NCBI RefSeq assembly: GCF_012516315.1
Contig: NZ_CP051185.1
Location: 2,903,403-2,967,402, forward strand
Source of the DNA: Limnospira fusiformis SAG 85.79
GTDB lineage: Bacteria > Cyanobacteriota > Cyanobacteriia > Cyanobacteriales > Microcoleaceae
Length of the DNA: 64,000 bases
Direction: 5' to 3'
In this document: positions 8,791-18,645 of the stretch, piece after piece
Layout: each line of letters opens with the position of its first letter
Numbering within the stretch: the stretch's first letter is position 1
Translations under genes and position numbers: made by a program
The notes under the pieces: generated by a model
Told to the model about the DNA's origin: nothing
The model's input: only the letters and a program-made list of their open reading frames with translations
The model's database searches: none

Positions 8791-11163
8791 TTATAGGCGC
8801 TGTTGCAATTGATTTTTCGATCGCACCGCCGGGGGGAAACCGGGTTGAATTTTCAGAGCTTCATCATAAGCATCGATCGCCTCGTTATATCGGCCCATTC
8901 TTTCCAAAACTAAACCCCTATTCACCAAAATCAAGGGATCTTGGGGTTGAATTTCCTGGGCTTTATCGAAGGCATTGAGCGACTCGTCATAGCGCCCTTG
9001 ATGACTAAAAGCGATCGCCCTACCCACTAATGATTGATGGTCATTAGGATTAATATTCAAAGCCCGGTCGAAAGACTCCAGAGCCTCATTAATCTTGGCA
9101 TTAGCCATTGACGTATTTCCTTCAGCCCTTAGCGCCTGACTCCACTGGCTGAGAGCAAACCCCCGATCTCGTAGAGCCGGGACAAAGGAAGGCCGCAACT
9201 CAATCGCTCGGTCATAGGCGGCGATCGCCCCTTGAAAATCTCCCCGACCACCAGCCAGGATAGAGCCTCGATTATGCCAAGCTAGATGAGACTCTGGCTG
9301 AACTTCAATAGCGCGATCTGATATCCTCACCGCCTCTTCAGTACGTCCGAGGGGAGAAAACAAGACATTGCCCTTTTGTAGTAGGGCTTGAAAGTGCTGT
9401 GGGTTAATTTCCAAAGCCTTCTGATAGGACTCTAAAGCCTGTTCATGGCGGCCCAACTTACTCAGTACAGAACCGCGTTCCACCCAAATTTCGGCTCGTC
9501 GAGGTTGTTCTCTCAAAATATCATCATAGGTAGCCAGTGCTTCGGAATACACCTGCGCCGCCTCAGCCATTTTCCCCTGATATTCGAGAGCGATCGCCTT
9601 ACTTTGCCAAACACTAGGAGCAGATGGTCTAATAGTCTTCGCCTGATCAAAAGCCGACACCGCCTCATCGTATCGCTGCAAACCAATTAAAGCAATACCC
9701 TTACCATGCCAAGCCCTGGCATTATTAGGATCAATAGCGATCGCCTGTTCATGAGCATCTAAAGCCTTCTGGGGTTCTCCCATTTGGTAAAGTAATGTTC
9801 CCTTACTGGTCAGCACATCAGAGTTATCCGGGTCTAGTTCCAGAGCTTTTTGATAATCTACCAAAGCGCGATCGTGCCTTCCCAATTCCGCCAAAGCATC
9901 GGCTTGACCCGCCCATGCAGCCGCATGATTAGGTTGAATTTCAGTAGCGCGAACAAACATATTGCGAGCATCTTCGGTGTTACCATCGTTTAACAGTTGA
10001 TTACCCCGTCGCACATAGTAAGCAGGTCTAAAAGTCGGCACTACTAGCTCAAACAATCCCAAAAGTACCAGTAACCCAGCCAAAGCCGCCCCGACATACA
10101 ATCCTTTGACCGATGACCCTTTGGAAACCTTTGTCGGATTGGGGTTAACCAGAGTTGGCAACTGCGCCACACCCGCACTAGGTGAGGGTGCAATAGTTGG
10201 AGGTAAATTATTTCCCCCTCCAGTTCCCGTCACCGTTTGTTGTCTGGTTTCTTCCCCGGAAATATGTCCCCCAGTAGAGGGGGGGCGCACTTGAGTGGCG
10301 GCGACTACTCCCCCTGCATTGGTGAGGATAGTTGGGTCATTTACCACCTGTTTAAGTCGTTTCACGTCAGCCAAAACCTCTGCGGCGGACTGATAGCGAT
10401 CGACCAGATGAGATGCCACCATCCGGTCTAAAATAGCACACAGTCCGTCACTAACACAGGCTTTCGGCTTCCAGATTGATTCTCCCGCCTGATCTCGTTC
10501 TAATTGGTGAGGGTGAATACCTGTTAAAGCCCTAATTGCCGTCATTCCCACCGCATACAAATCACTGCTAAAATGGGGTTTCCCCTGAAGTTGCTCTGGT
10601 GGCGAATAGCCGTATGTACTAATAGCAACGGTCAAATTAGAATCACTACCCCCGGCTGCTTTCTGAATTTGTTTAACCGCCCCAAAGTCAATCAGCATCA
10701 ACTTTTGATCGGCATGGCGTCGCATAATATTAGAGGGCTTAATATCCCGATGGATCACGTTTTGCTGATGGACATAATCCAAAATTGACAGAATATCCTC
10801 CAAAAAGTCAATTACCTGGGCTTCTGTCCAATGGCTGCCATGGGGTAGTTCTTCTGTTAGGGGTTCCCCCCTTACTAACTCCTGTACCAGATAGAATTCC
10901 TGGTCTTCTTCAAAGTAAGCATACAATGTCGGGATTTGAGGATGGCGAGAACCTAAGCTATGCAACACTTGAGCCTCGCTGTTGAATAGCCTTCTAGCTG
11001 TTTGTAGGGTTCCTGGATCAGTAATTTGAGGTTTGAGTTGCTTAACGATACATTCAGGGTTTCCAGGCAACTGACTATCCTCGGCCAGATAGGTCTGGCC
11101 AAATGATCCTCCTCCAATCCTTTGTAGTAATTTGTAGCGCCCACCAATAACTTTAGGAAGCAT
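8791..11163 (-). CDS. Ser/Thr protein kinase with transmembrane segment and TPR tail
   Basis: 790 residues. The N-terminal Hanks-type kinase domain (about residues 8-270) has the glycine loop GGGSFGQTY, the ATP-binding lysine K41, the catalytic HRDIKPSN (about 140) and LIDFGAVK. A Pro/Thr/Ser-rich linker follows, then one membrane helix (GLYVGAALAGLLVLLGLFEL, about 353-372), then at least ten tetratricopeptide repeats to the end. The kinase should face the cytosol and the TPR array the other side of the membrane, where it may recruit a partner or sense a ligand. Kinase-TM-TPR proteins are a common cyanobacterial architecture; no substrate is known from context. It is divergent from the fibrillin gene, 156 bp away. 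Confidence 0.93.
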   Translation of the reverse strand: MLPKVIGGRYKLLQRIGGGSFGQTYLAEDSQLPGNPECIVKQLKPQITDPGTLQTARRLFNSEAQVLHSLGSRHPQIPTLYAYFEEDQEFYLVQELVRGEPLTEELPHGSHWTEAQVIDFLEDILSILDYVHQQNVIHRDIKPSNIMRRHADQKLMLIDFGAVKQIQKAAGGSDSNLTVAISTYGYSPPEQLQGKPHFSSDLYAVGMTAIRALTGIHPHQLERDQAGESIWKPKACVSDGLCAILDRMVASHLVDRYQSAAEVLADVKRLKQVVNDPTILTNAGGVVAATQVRPPSTGGHISGEETRQQTVTGTGGGNNLPPTIAPSPSAGVAQLPTLVNPNPTKVSKGSSVKGLYVGAALAGLLVLLGLFELVVPTFRPAYYVRRGNQLLNDGNTEDARNMFVRATEIQPNHAAAWAGQADALAELGRHDRALVDYQKALELDPDNSDVLTSKGTLLYQMGEPQKALDAHEQAIAIDPNNARAWHGKGIALIGLQRYDEAVSAFDQAKTIRPSAPSVWQSKAIALEYQGKMAEAAQVYSEALATYDDILREQPRRAEIWVERGSVLSKLGRHEQALESYQKALEINPQHFQALLQKGNVLFSPLGRTEEAVRISDRAIEVQPESHLAWHNRGSILAGGRGDFQGAIAAYDRAIELRPSFVPALRDRGFALSQWSQALRAEGNTSMANAKINEALESFDRALNINPNDHQSLVGRAIAFSHQGRYDESLNAFDKAQEIQPQDPLILVNRGLVLERMGRYNEAIDAYDEALKIQPGFPPAVRSKNQLQQRL

Positions 11164-11319
11164 TCAGTTTAGCCTCAAGAAAATTTCAGATTTTGGCACA
11201 TTTTAGGGGCAGGTCGGTACTTTGATCGCTATACTATGGGATTGGTAGCTATTATAGCAGGTTAAACTAGCCCTGAAAACCACCTGGGTTCCCTAAATTT
11301 ATCCCCAAAACATTGTGAT

Positions 11320-11907
11320 ATGCTCAAAAAAGCGACTTTATTAGAAGCCATTGCCGGGAAAAATCGAGGTTTACTGGCTACAGAGAGCGACAAAACTGCT
11401 ATTCTCTCTGCGATCGCTCAATTGGAAGATTATAATCCCACCCCTCGACCTGTAGAAGCACTTGAGTTATTAGATGGCAATTGGCGACTACTTTACACCA
11501 ACAGCCAAGAACTCTTGGGGATTGACCGCTTTCCGTTTTATAATTTGGGGCAGATTTATCAATGTATTCGCGCCCGCACTGGCAAAATTTACAACATTGC
11601 TGAAATTGTCGGTATCCCCTATTTGGAAGGCATGGTTAGTGTGGCTGCCCGATTTGAAGCGGTTTCTCAAAAGCGAGTTCAGGTCAAATTCAACCGTTTT
11701 GTCATCGGCTTACAGCGCCTCATATCCTATCAATACCCTAATCAGTTTATTGATGAAATTGAATCTGATAAAAAGTTCTTGGCTGTAGATTTTACCCTCC
11801 AAGAACAGCAACAACAAGGATGGTTAGATATTACTTATTTAGACGAAGATATGCGGATTGGCAGAGGCAATGTTGGCAGTGTGTTTGTCCTCACCAAAGT
11901 TAAATGA
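11320..11907 (+). CDS. PAP/fibrillin (plastid-lipid-associated) family protein
   Basis: 195 residues. It has the family's N-terminal helix (LLEAIAGKNRGLLA) and the LDGNWRLLYTNSQELLGIDR signature, then a lipocalin-like beta-rich region ending in LDEDMRIGRGNVGSVFVL, which is the typical fibrillin C-terminal motif. Members associate with thylakoid membranes and lipid droplets in plants and cyanobacteria and help in light-stress tolerance; the exact molecular role is open. No operon partner: the next gene is convergent. Confidence 0.9.
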   Translation: MLKKATLLEAIAGKNRGLLATESDKTAILSAIAQLEDYNPTPRPVEALELLDGNWRLLYTNSQELLGIDRFPFYNLGQIYQCIRARTGKIYNIAEIVGIPYLEGMVSVAARFEAVSQKRVQVKFNRFVIGLQRLISYQYPNQFIDEIESDKKFLAVDFTLQEQQQQGWLDITYLDEDMRIGRGNVGSVFVLTKVK

Positions 11908-12012
11908 TACCCATTGCCCGACTCTGGTATATATTATAATTGATGGTTGGGTGGGTTATTTTATGCAAAATTAAATTGATTTATAGGAGGTTGTAATAAT
12001 CAATTATTGAGA

Positions 12013-12801
12013 CTATTTAATTGCTAGGGTTTCTCCAGTGGTGACAACTGCACCAGTGATAACTTTAGCAATGACTCCAGTTTGAGCGTGTCCGAATTTG
12101 GCGGAGAGTTGAGAGAGGAGAGAGATATCACGATCGCCTGTATCTGGGTTAACATCAATATTCAGACAGCGACCAATAGGCGCGGTGACTTCCACCAAAG
12201 CTGATCCCAATTTTAGGCGATTTCCTACCCAGTTAAATTCCGACCAAGCGGGAATATTATCAACTATAAAATTCGCTCTAAAACGGCGCGGATCAATGTA
12301 ATTAACCCCGACTTTTTCAGCAATATCATCGAGGGTAGCCTGAGAAATAATAGAAATCTGTCCTTGGTGACGGTCTTGATAGCGAGTGTCCCCGGTAGTG
12401 GTTCCCACCAAACGCACAGGACTATATTGGGGATGTCTAGCAGAGGTACTAGGGGTGAGAGAGTGTAGATATTCACTGAAAAAAGCACTAATGCGATCGC
12501 GTCCGGTTTCAGTCCCTAAATTAGCCGCAGCCAACAATTCGCCATTTTTGGTAATTTCTAAGGTCTGACTGGTAGTATCATAAGCACAATTGAGACTAGC
12601 TAACTGTCCCCAATCATTTTGAACAGCAAAATGCTTTTTTGATAGCCAGGGAGTCAGGGGTTGCGGGTCTCCCATATCTGTAAACATCAAAGCAAATGCG
12701 CGATCGCCAAGAATGCCAAAGTTTTCCACCAATTGGACGCGATCGCATACTTGCGCGGTCAAACCCTTAACAGGATGTACAAATATTGTGTTAATCTTCA
12801 T
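12013..12801 (-). CDS. MOSC-domain protein (YcbX-like)
   Basis: 262 residues. The MOSC N-terminal beta-barrel begins at once (IFVHPVKGL...ILGDRAFALMFTD), and the MOSC domain occupies about residues 110-260, with the conserved DPRRFRANFIV and GRCLNIDVNPDTGDRD, whose Cys is the likely molybdenum-cofactor ligand. YcbX and mARC proteins reduce N-hydroxylated compounds with a molybdenum cofactor; here the activity is inferred. It is transcribed divergently from the EamA transporter with only 56 bp between, so the promoters overlap. Confidence 0.88.
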   Translation of the reverse strand: MKINTIFVHPVKGLTAQVCDRVQLVENFGILGDRAFALMFTDMGDPQPLTPWLSKKHFAVQNDWGQLASLNCAYDTTSQTLEITKNGELLAAANLGTETGRDRISAFFSEYLHSLTPSTSARHPQYSPVRLVGTTTGDTRYQDRHQGQISIISQATLDDIAEKVGVNYIDPRRFRANFIVDNIPAWSEFNWVGNRLKLGSALVEVTAPIGRCLNIDVNPDTGDRDISLLSQLSAKFGHAQTGVIAKVITGAVVTTGETLAIK

Positions 12802-12857
12802 CGGCTACCTGACTCCATCAGACCATAATATATGAAACCATATCAGATACCCACCCC

Positions 12858-13808
12858 ATGAAAACCTTAAATAAATCCCCCCATTGGCTAGTTATAGCGA
12901 TCGTCTTTCTTGGTGTGGTAGCCATCTCTACGGGGTCAATTTTCGTGCGTTTAGCCATTGATGCAGCGGGGCTGCGGGGGGTAGGGTTTAGCTTGCTAAT
13001 ATCCGCCTCCAGGCTATCTATTGCGGCTTTATTGCTGACCCCTACCTGGGGGAGAGTTTCCTGGCGCACCTATAAACGAGAGGCGATATTCTACGCCATT
13101 GGCGCTGGAATATGTTTAGCCACCCATTTTTCTGTCTGGATAACTTCCCTATCTTATACATCGATTGCGGCATCAACTACTATTGTGACTACCAGTTCTA
13201 TTTGGGTAGCGGTGTTATCTTGGCTATGGTGGCACGAAAGACCTGGGAAAGCGACCATATTAGGAATGACGATCGCTCTGAGTGGAGGTATGATCATCGG
13301 TTTAGCAGATACTAAATTATCCACAGTGGCTAGTAATCCGATCGCCGGGAATATTTTAGCCCTAATGGGTGCGATCACCGCCGCCCTTTATCTGATGTTA
13401 GGAAGAGAAGCACAACAGCGGGGACTATCCCTCAGTGCATATATAGCGATCGCCTATACTGTAGGAGCGATGATTTTGCTACCCCTACCCCTACTATGGG
13501 GAGTTAACTATACTGGTCATTCTGCCACAGTCTATTTTTATCTAATCCTGATGGGATTAGTTCCCCAACTAATTGGCCACACCAGCTTTAATTGGGCGGT
13601 TAACCGTACTTCCCCCACCTTAGTCACACTGGCTATTTTACTAGAACCTGTGGCGGCGAGTTTTTTGGGCTATCTGCTATTTGCAGAAGTTCCCTCAAGG
13701 CGATTAATATTAGGAGCCATAGTCATTCTAACGGGGGTGGCGATCGCTACGCGCGGCAACAATGCCTCTAAAACTGAATCTAACCCACAGGAAACGGCAA
13801 CCCCCTAA
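12858..13808 (+). CDS. EamA/DMT-family transporter
   Basis: 316 residues with about ten hydrophobic segments in two EamA halves (about 14-145 and 165-300), the usual size for this metabolite/drug exporter group in the inner membrane. The second half ends in LEPVAASFLGYLLFAEVPSRRLILGAI, a typical EamA closing motif. Substrate unknown. Unlike the transporter at 1-1531 it has no coiled-coil extension. Confidence 0.9.
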   Translation: MKTLNKSPHWLVIAIVFLGVVAISTGSIFVRLAIDAAGLRGVGFSLLISASRLSIAALLLTPTWGRVSWRTYKREAIFYAIGAGICLATHFSVWITSLSYTSIAASTTIVTTSSIWVAVLSWLWWHERPGKATILGMTIALSGGMIIGLADTKLSTVASNPIAGNILALMGAITAALYLMLGREAQQRGLSLSAYIAIAYTVGAMILLPLPLLWGVNYTGHSATVYFYLILMGLVPQLIGHTSFNWAVNRTSPTLVTLAILLEPVAASFLGYLLFAEVPSRRLILGAIVILTGVAIATRGNNASKTESNPQETATP

Positions 13809-13980
13809 CACCTTGTCAGAAGGGACTGGCTGCAATTATGGCTAAATCAAGGTTAAGGAACACACTACTATCGCGAAAAGGGATTAGACTATCCTAGGAC
13901 TGGTATAACTATGGTGATTGGCGATCGCATAATAGCCGGAACCAGATCAACGATTAGGGCTAAAATTGGAAGGTCGGGAA

Positions 13981-14955
13981 ATGAACTTAACCACTGTTGG
14001 GAATGGAAAATATCGAATTGATAGGATTTTAGGTCAGGGAGATTTCTGTATTACCTACAGGGGGACTAATCAGGTAACAGGTCAAATGGTAGCCATTAAA
14101 ACCCTTGACCCCAACCTGGACGATGATCAAAATATCCCACAACTGCGACATCAATTGATAGCGATCGCTAAACGTTGGAGTCGCTGTCAGCATCCTAATT
14201 TAGTCGGGGTTATAGACTTATTTGATGAACAGGGCTTTCCATTTTTAGTGATGACCTACACTCCCGGTCAATCTCTACAAGACTACCTAAAAACTCAGCC
14301 CCCCCTACCCGTCCCACAGGCTATTCACTACATTCGCCAAATCGCATTAGCCCTACAAGCAATTCATCAACAAGGACTCATTCACTGTAACCTGCAACCT
14401 GCTTACATTATTAAGCCGACGGGGGCTAATTCCGTGATACTTAGTGGTTTGGGAGTCGGTAATCATCTCAAACCTGATCAACTCAACCGTTATATTTATA
14501 ACCGTCGTCTCTCCGGTGGATATGCAGCCCTTGAACAATATCTTCCCAATGAACAACCTAGCCAAGCCACAGACATCTATGCACTCTCTGCCCTACTGTA
14601 CTATCTGTTAACTGGGGAAACACCCCTAGAAGCGCCCCTATGTGCGAACCAACTCACAGGACAATTAATCGGAGTTGAAAAACCATCGGTGGGGAAATTG
14701 CACCCAGACTTAAACCCAGAAGTAGAAGAAGCTGTGCGCTGGGGATTAGAGATAGAAGCCTCAAATCGTCCCTCTAATATCTCGGAATGGTTGAATATCC
14801 TCCCTACCCCGGAAAAAGCCCTAATTATCAGGGAAACTGTGATCAAAATCCCCTACCACAACCATAATCGAGAAACAGAAACCGACACCCCTAATGATAA
14901 TTCTGCCACCCCAGCAGAGTATGAGCTGGCAACAATCTACTACCAAACAGATTAG
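13981..14955 (+). CDS. Degenerate Ser/Thr kinase (pseudokinase)
   Basis: The ATG at 13981 with upstream GGAAGG gives 324 residues; a TTG five codons upstream (13966) is a weaker start. The fold is a Hanks kinase: LGQGDFCITYRG, the ATP lysine in MVAIKTLD and YALSALLYYLLTGETP remain. The catalytic loop HRDxKPxN is HCNLQPAY, lacking the catalytic Asp, and the DFG motif is replaced by LSGLGVG. Phosphotransfer is therefore unlikely, and a scaffolding or sensing role is more plausible. The 3' end overlaps the next gene by 62 bp in a +1-related frame, and that gene starts with a membrane helix, exactly where a kinase of this class would normally have one. The two may be one split protein. Confidence 0.85.
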   Translation: MNLTTVGNGKYRIDRILGQGDFCITYRGTNQVTGQMVAIKTLDPNLDDDQNIPQLRHQLIAIAKRWSRCQHPNLVGVIDLFDEQGFPFLVMTYTPGQSLQDYLKTQPPLPVPQAIHYIRQIALALQAIHQQGLIHCNLQPAYIIKPTGANSVILSGLGVGNHLKPDQLNRYIYNRRLSGGYAALEQYLPNEQPSQATDIYALSALLYYLLTGETPLEAPLCANQLTGQLIGVEKPSVGKLHPDLNPEVEEAVRWGLEIEASNRPSNISEWLNILPTPEKALIIRETVIKIPYHNHNRETETDTPNDNSATPAEYELATIYYQTD

Positions 14956-15766
14956 GCGATCGCCTGTTCCGCAATGGGGGCTGTTGCTAGTATTTTTGCT
15001 CACGTCTATGATATCCGGTTGGTTAGGGTTTGCCATTACCCGCAGCTATAGTCAAAAATTAGCTACCCCACCCAGCAACGGCGATTTGAAATCTGAAAAA
15101 GAGCTAGGCTTGGTCATAGATCCCAATTCCCCTATCTTTGAAACACCCGCCCTAGTGGGAGAAAATCAGGGCCTGCCTGGTCCTGCTAATGACCTGGAAT
15201 TATTAGGCGATGGTAGTACCAATCTGGCAGAATTGCTCAAAGATGTGGCTTTTTCAGAAACTCAGGAGCATGACCAATCGCTCTATAATAGTTCTGGAGG
15301 CATTACCAGTACGGATGATTATGCTGATCAAGCCTTTCCTGAGTCCCCGACTTCATCCTATTGGCAGAATTACCCAGCCCTGGAACCTTCACCAACTCAG
15401 AACTCTCGGGATGATCATACCCGCAACGGGCCAACAGAACATTATGGCGATCGCATACCTGCTAGAGGTTCCCACGAGACGACTATTGAGGACTTTCGAC
15501 CCTCTTATCCCCTAGAGTTACCAGAGTTAGCACCAGTTAACCCTAACATTCTCAACAACTCACCTCTCGATCAGGATTTACCTACCACGTTACCTCAACG
15601 GGAGATTGAGGATGATTATGATCAGTGGTTAAATAATCAACGGCGATCGAGCGATCGTATACTAGAGGAAGAGAACCCAAAACGTTGGGATGAGTTTATA
15701 CCCCCAAGACCAAGCCAACCAGATTGGGAATTATCCCAGTTTTTCACTTTCAGACCCCAGGGATAA
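14894..15766 (+). CDS. Single-span membrane protein following the pseudokinase, unknown function
   Basis: 290 residues from ATG 14894; an alternative ATG at 14921 lies nine codons on. One membrane helix occurs near residues 27-49 (WGLLLVFLLTSMISGWLGFA), followed by about 240 polar residues rich in Pro, Asp, Glu and Ser with no recognised fold. A basic N-terminus ahead of the helix suggests the tail is outside the cytosol. It overlaps the pseudokinase by 62 bp, so translation is coupled or the two are one gene joined by a frameshift. I do not recognise the tail. Confidence 0.7.
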   Translation: MIILPPQQSMSWQQSTTKQIRRSPVPQWGLLLVFLLTSMISGWLGFAITRSYSQKLATPPSNGDLKSEKELGLVIDPNSPIFETPALVGENQGLPGPANDLELLGDGSTNLAELLKDVAFSETQEHDQSLYNSSGGITSTDDYADQAFPESPTSSYWQNYPALEPSPTQNSRDDHTRNGPTEHYGDRIPARGSHETTIEDFRPSYPLELPELAPVNPNILNNSPLDQDLPTTLPQREIEDDYDQWLNNQRRSSDRILEEENPKRWDEFIPPRPSQPDWELSQFFTFRPQG

Positions 15767-16017
15767 AAATTTTGTGTCTCCATCCAACTCTTGATTTGAG
15801 CCTAATCTAATTCTATTGGTTTCCCAAATATCAGATTTGATAGGAGGAAACTTCTTAACAGACGACAGACAACAACAAGAAACACAAAAATGCCCAGTTA
15901 TTCTGCCTTTCCGAAAGACTGCCTTTCCTCGATCTCCTCGCCTTTGCTATACTATTCCCTCAAACCTGAGTATTTGTGGTAACTTAGCTAACTGATAAAT
16001 ACTATCATCCGCCAACC

Positions 16018-17139
16018 ATGAACCAGTCCAAGCGTTTTTTAGAACTTGATGGAATTAGAGGTTTAGCCGCCTTAGCTATTGTTCTGTTTCACTATGCTGG
16101 TTCCTATCAATGGTCTCCCCATAACTTATATTATTATTTTTCCTATCTTGAAGAATTCGTACAGTTGTTTTTTATAATTAGTGGTTTTGTAATTTTAATA
16201 AGTTTTCAAAGAATCAACAATAGTATAGATTTTATCATGGGTCGTGTGTTTAGACTCTATCCCGCCTATTGGTTTTCTGTAATTACTACCATAGTTATTG
16301 CCTATATTAGTCAAAGGCCATTAAGAAGTGATAATCTCTATGATATATTAATAAATTTTTCCATGTTTCAAGAAATGGTCGGTTCACGAAATATTAATAT
16401 TGTCTACTGGACTATGACCCTAGAATTAGCATTCTATACTATTATCCTTATTCTCTACCAATCTCGACTTTTGAAATATATTGATATCATCTGTGGGATT
16501 TGGCTAATATTAATTGTTTTTGATATCTTCAGAGCCTACCAATCTCCTGAATTATCATTAACCATTATCGGAAATTTGCCCAGCAATCAAGCATTAGTAT
16601 ATCCTGATATTGTCGGTTTATTTAAATGGGATAATTTATCTGAATTTATATCCTTTATTAGGAATTATATCAAATTTAATTTCATTCTTTTAAGAGGCAG
16701 AGCCCCCTTATTTATTGCTGGCTTAATTCTGTATCAATGTCAAGTCAATAGTGTAACTATCTATCGTGTGTTCTTAATTGTCGCCTGTGTGTTAGCCAGA
16801 GCCTTAGATTATTCTCCCGGTACTCCTAAGTATGCTTTTATATTTTTTGCTATATTTGTAGTGATTTTATATCTGGCTCATCGAGAAAAATTGAGATTTG
16901 TGTCTACTAGAATTTTAGTGTTTTTAGGAGGCATTTCTTACTCATTATATTTAACCCATATACAGAGTAGTTGGTTATTTAACTGGAGTTTACAATCCCT
17001 GGATATACCACCAGAGTTGTCAGTAATTGTCAGAACTATATTTGCTATATTGGTGGCTTATATTGTGACGATCGCCATAGAAAAACCCGCTCTTAGGTTT
17101 TTCCGAAATCAGTTCAAACGTAATAAATCTACCAGTTGA
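16018..17139 (+). CDS. Acyltransferase family 3 membrane protein
   Basis: 373 residues. It begins with the family signature LDGIRGLAALAIVLFHYAG, followed by RVFRLYPAYWFSV and about ten hydrophobic segments. Acyltransferase-3 proteins move acetyl or other acyl groups to sugars of lipopolysaccharide, exopolysaccharide or antibiotics at the inner membrane. The coding sequence is clearly AT-richer than its surroundings, as is the next acyltransferase gene, which suggests acquisition by transfer. Target sugar unknown. Confidence 0.9.
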   Translation: MNQSKRFLELDGIRGLAALAIVLFHYAGSYQWSPHNLYYYFSYLEEFVQLFFIISGFVILISFQRINNSIDFIMGRVFRLYPAYWFSVITTIVIAYISQRPLRSDNLYDILINFSMFQEMVGSRNINIVYWTMTLELAFYTIILILYQSRLLKYIDIICGIWLILIVFDIFRAYQSPELSLTIIGNLPSNQALVYPDIVGLFKWDNLSEFISFIRNYIKFNFILLRGRAPLFIAGLILYQCQVNSVTIYRVFLIVACVLARALDYSPGTPKYAFIFFAIFVVILYLAHREKLRFVSTRILVFLGGISYSLYLTHIQSSWLFNWSLQSLDIPPELSVIVRTIFAILVAYIVTIAIEKPALRFFRNQFKRNKSTS

Positions 17140-17364
17140 ATCTGATTTATTGACAGCGATCGCACCCACTTACCATCAATGATGTGGGGGGACTTAGACC
17201 GGACTTAGACGAAAGCCTGCTTCCTGACCACTGATTGTTAAGATTTATGTGGTAACTCGTCAATCTTCCTAGTGATTAAGTTATGTTATCATCGGTCAAA
17301 TATTGAATTCCTGTCCAAATATTCCTCGTTAAAGAGACCAAATCAATATATCGTAACTATACAC

Positions 17365-18480
17365 ATGAACAAACCCACAAGATTGACTGGTGTTGATTTG
17401 TTTCGGGGTCTAGCAGCCTTTGGTGTCACAGTTTTGCACTCCCGTGGTGGTACCACTGGGGCTCCGGATCTGGTTTCTAGCTGGTTAATTATCTCAGCCA
17501 GTTTTGCTGTACCCTTTTTTTTAGCGACTTCATTTTATTTGAGTTTCAATCGTTTTTATAGTCGAGGAAAATTACTGAATCTTGGCGATCGCTTCCAGCG
17601 TTTAATTATTCCTTATGGCTTCTGGAGTTTAATTTATGTGCTCAGTAGAATTGTCAAAAGTTTAGTTTTAGGTAATCCCCAGGAAGCGATCGGGGTAATT
17701 GCCGACCCGATCGCCATTATTTTTATGGGAGCATCCGCAGTGCATCTTTACTTTGTCCCCTTACTATTTTTTGGTAGTTTATCAATCAAATTGATCGAAT
17801 TTTTAGAAAATCAGAAAAATCAGCCTTCCCAGAAAAATAGGTTTTTAGTGTTGGGAGTCATCATCTCCCTAATACTTGACATGACCTTGAGATTTACCAA
17901 CAATAGTTTTAGGCTCGGTGCTAATGTTGCGTTTTCCGGCTTAACCGAACAGATATCATGGCTGTCAAATGACCAAGTAATTTTGCGAATATTTTTCGTA
18001 ATAATAGCTTGGATTATTCGCTGTTTACCCTACGTTTTTATAGCGGCAATAGTGGCTAAATATGACTATTATCAAAACATAATTTCCCGAAAAATTCCCC
18101 TAATTGCTGGCTGTAGTTTCCTCATATTTTGCGTGAGTACATTTGGATTTTTACCCATTAACTCCATGATACCGGGAGGTACAAGCATCACCGAAATTCT
18201 GCAAGGTTACAGTTCCCTAATCTTAGCGATCGCCCTATCATATTTAATGAAAGACAACCCCATAATTCAGAACCTAGGCGCTTGTTCATTTGGCATTTAT
18301 TTAGCCCACCACTTATCAATAGAAATTTTTGAATTTATCGTGAAAAAAATATCTCCCGGCCTCCTGGAACCCATTTCAGCCACTACCATTCTCATAACCG
18401 CCATATTTGGATTTGTCACCAGTTGGGCGATCGTCAATTTATGCAGTCGTAATCAGATCACTTCTCGATTAGTTCTTTGA
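17365..18480 (+). CDS. Acyltransferase family membrane protein
   Basis: 371 residues from ATG 17365; a GTG at 17272 would add 31 residues but precedes the family start LTGVDLFRGLAAFGVTVLHS, so the later start is preferred. Ten or so hydrophobic segments follow, with RFQRLIIPYGFWSLIYVL matching the RxxRLxxPY region of acyltransferase-3 proteins. It is AT-rich and in tandem with the previous acyltransferase; the two differ in sequence and may modify the same surface polysaccharide (inference). The downstream DNA contains mobile-element debris. Confidence 0.85.
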   Translation: MNKPTRLTGVDLFRGLAAFGVTVLHSRGGTTGAPDLVSSWLIISASFAVPFFLATSFYLSFNRFYSRGKLLNLGDRFQRLIIPYGFWSLIYVLSRIVKSLVLGNPQEAIGVIADPIAIIFMGASAVHLYFVPLLFFGSLSIKLIEFLENQKNQPSQKNRFLVLGVIISLILDMTLRFTNNSFRLGANVAFSGLTEQISWLSNDQVILRIFFVIIAWIIRCLPYVFIAAIVAKYDYYQNIISRKIPLIAGCSFLIFCVSTFGFLPINSMIPGGTSITEILQGYSSLILAIALSYLMKDNPIIQNLGACSFGIYLAHHLSIEIFEFIVKKISPGLLEPISATTILITAIFGFVTSWAIVNLCSRNQITSRLVL

Positions 18481-18499
18481 AACTTTTGCGCTCCTATAA

Positions 18500-18629
18500 A
18501 CAGTGGCAGCCACCATAGTCCTGAAACTGCCCGCAGATACCGACCCCCAGAAAAATTGACCGGATTGAACTAATCTATTAGCTGACAAATGGCTATATGA
18601 GTTCAATTAACAACCATGGCTGCCACTGT
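18500..18629. repeat. 130-bp segment bounded by 13-bp inverted repeats (MITE-like)
   Basis: ACAGTGGCAGCCA (18500-18512) and TGGCTGCCACTGT (18617-18629) are perfect inverted copies enclosing about 104 bp without coding potential. No clear target-site duplication is visible. It abuts the decayed tnpB. Confidence 0.5.
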
Positions 18630-18645
18630 GCTACATTTAACTTGT

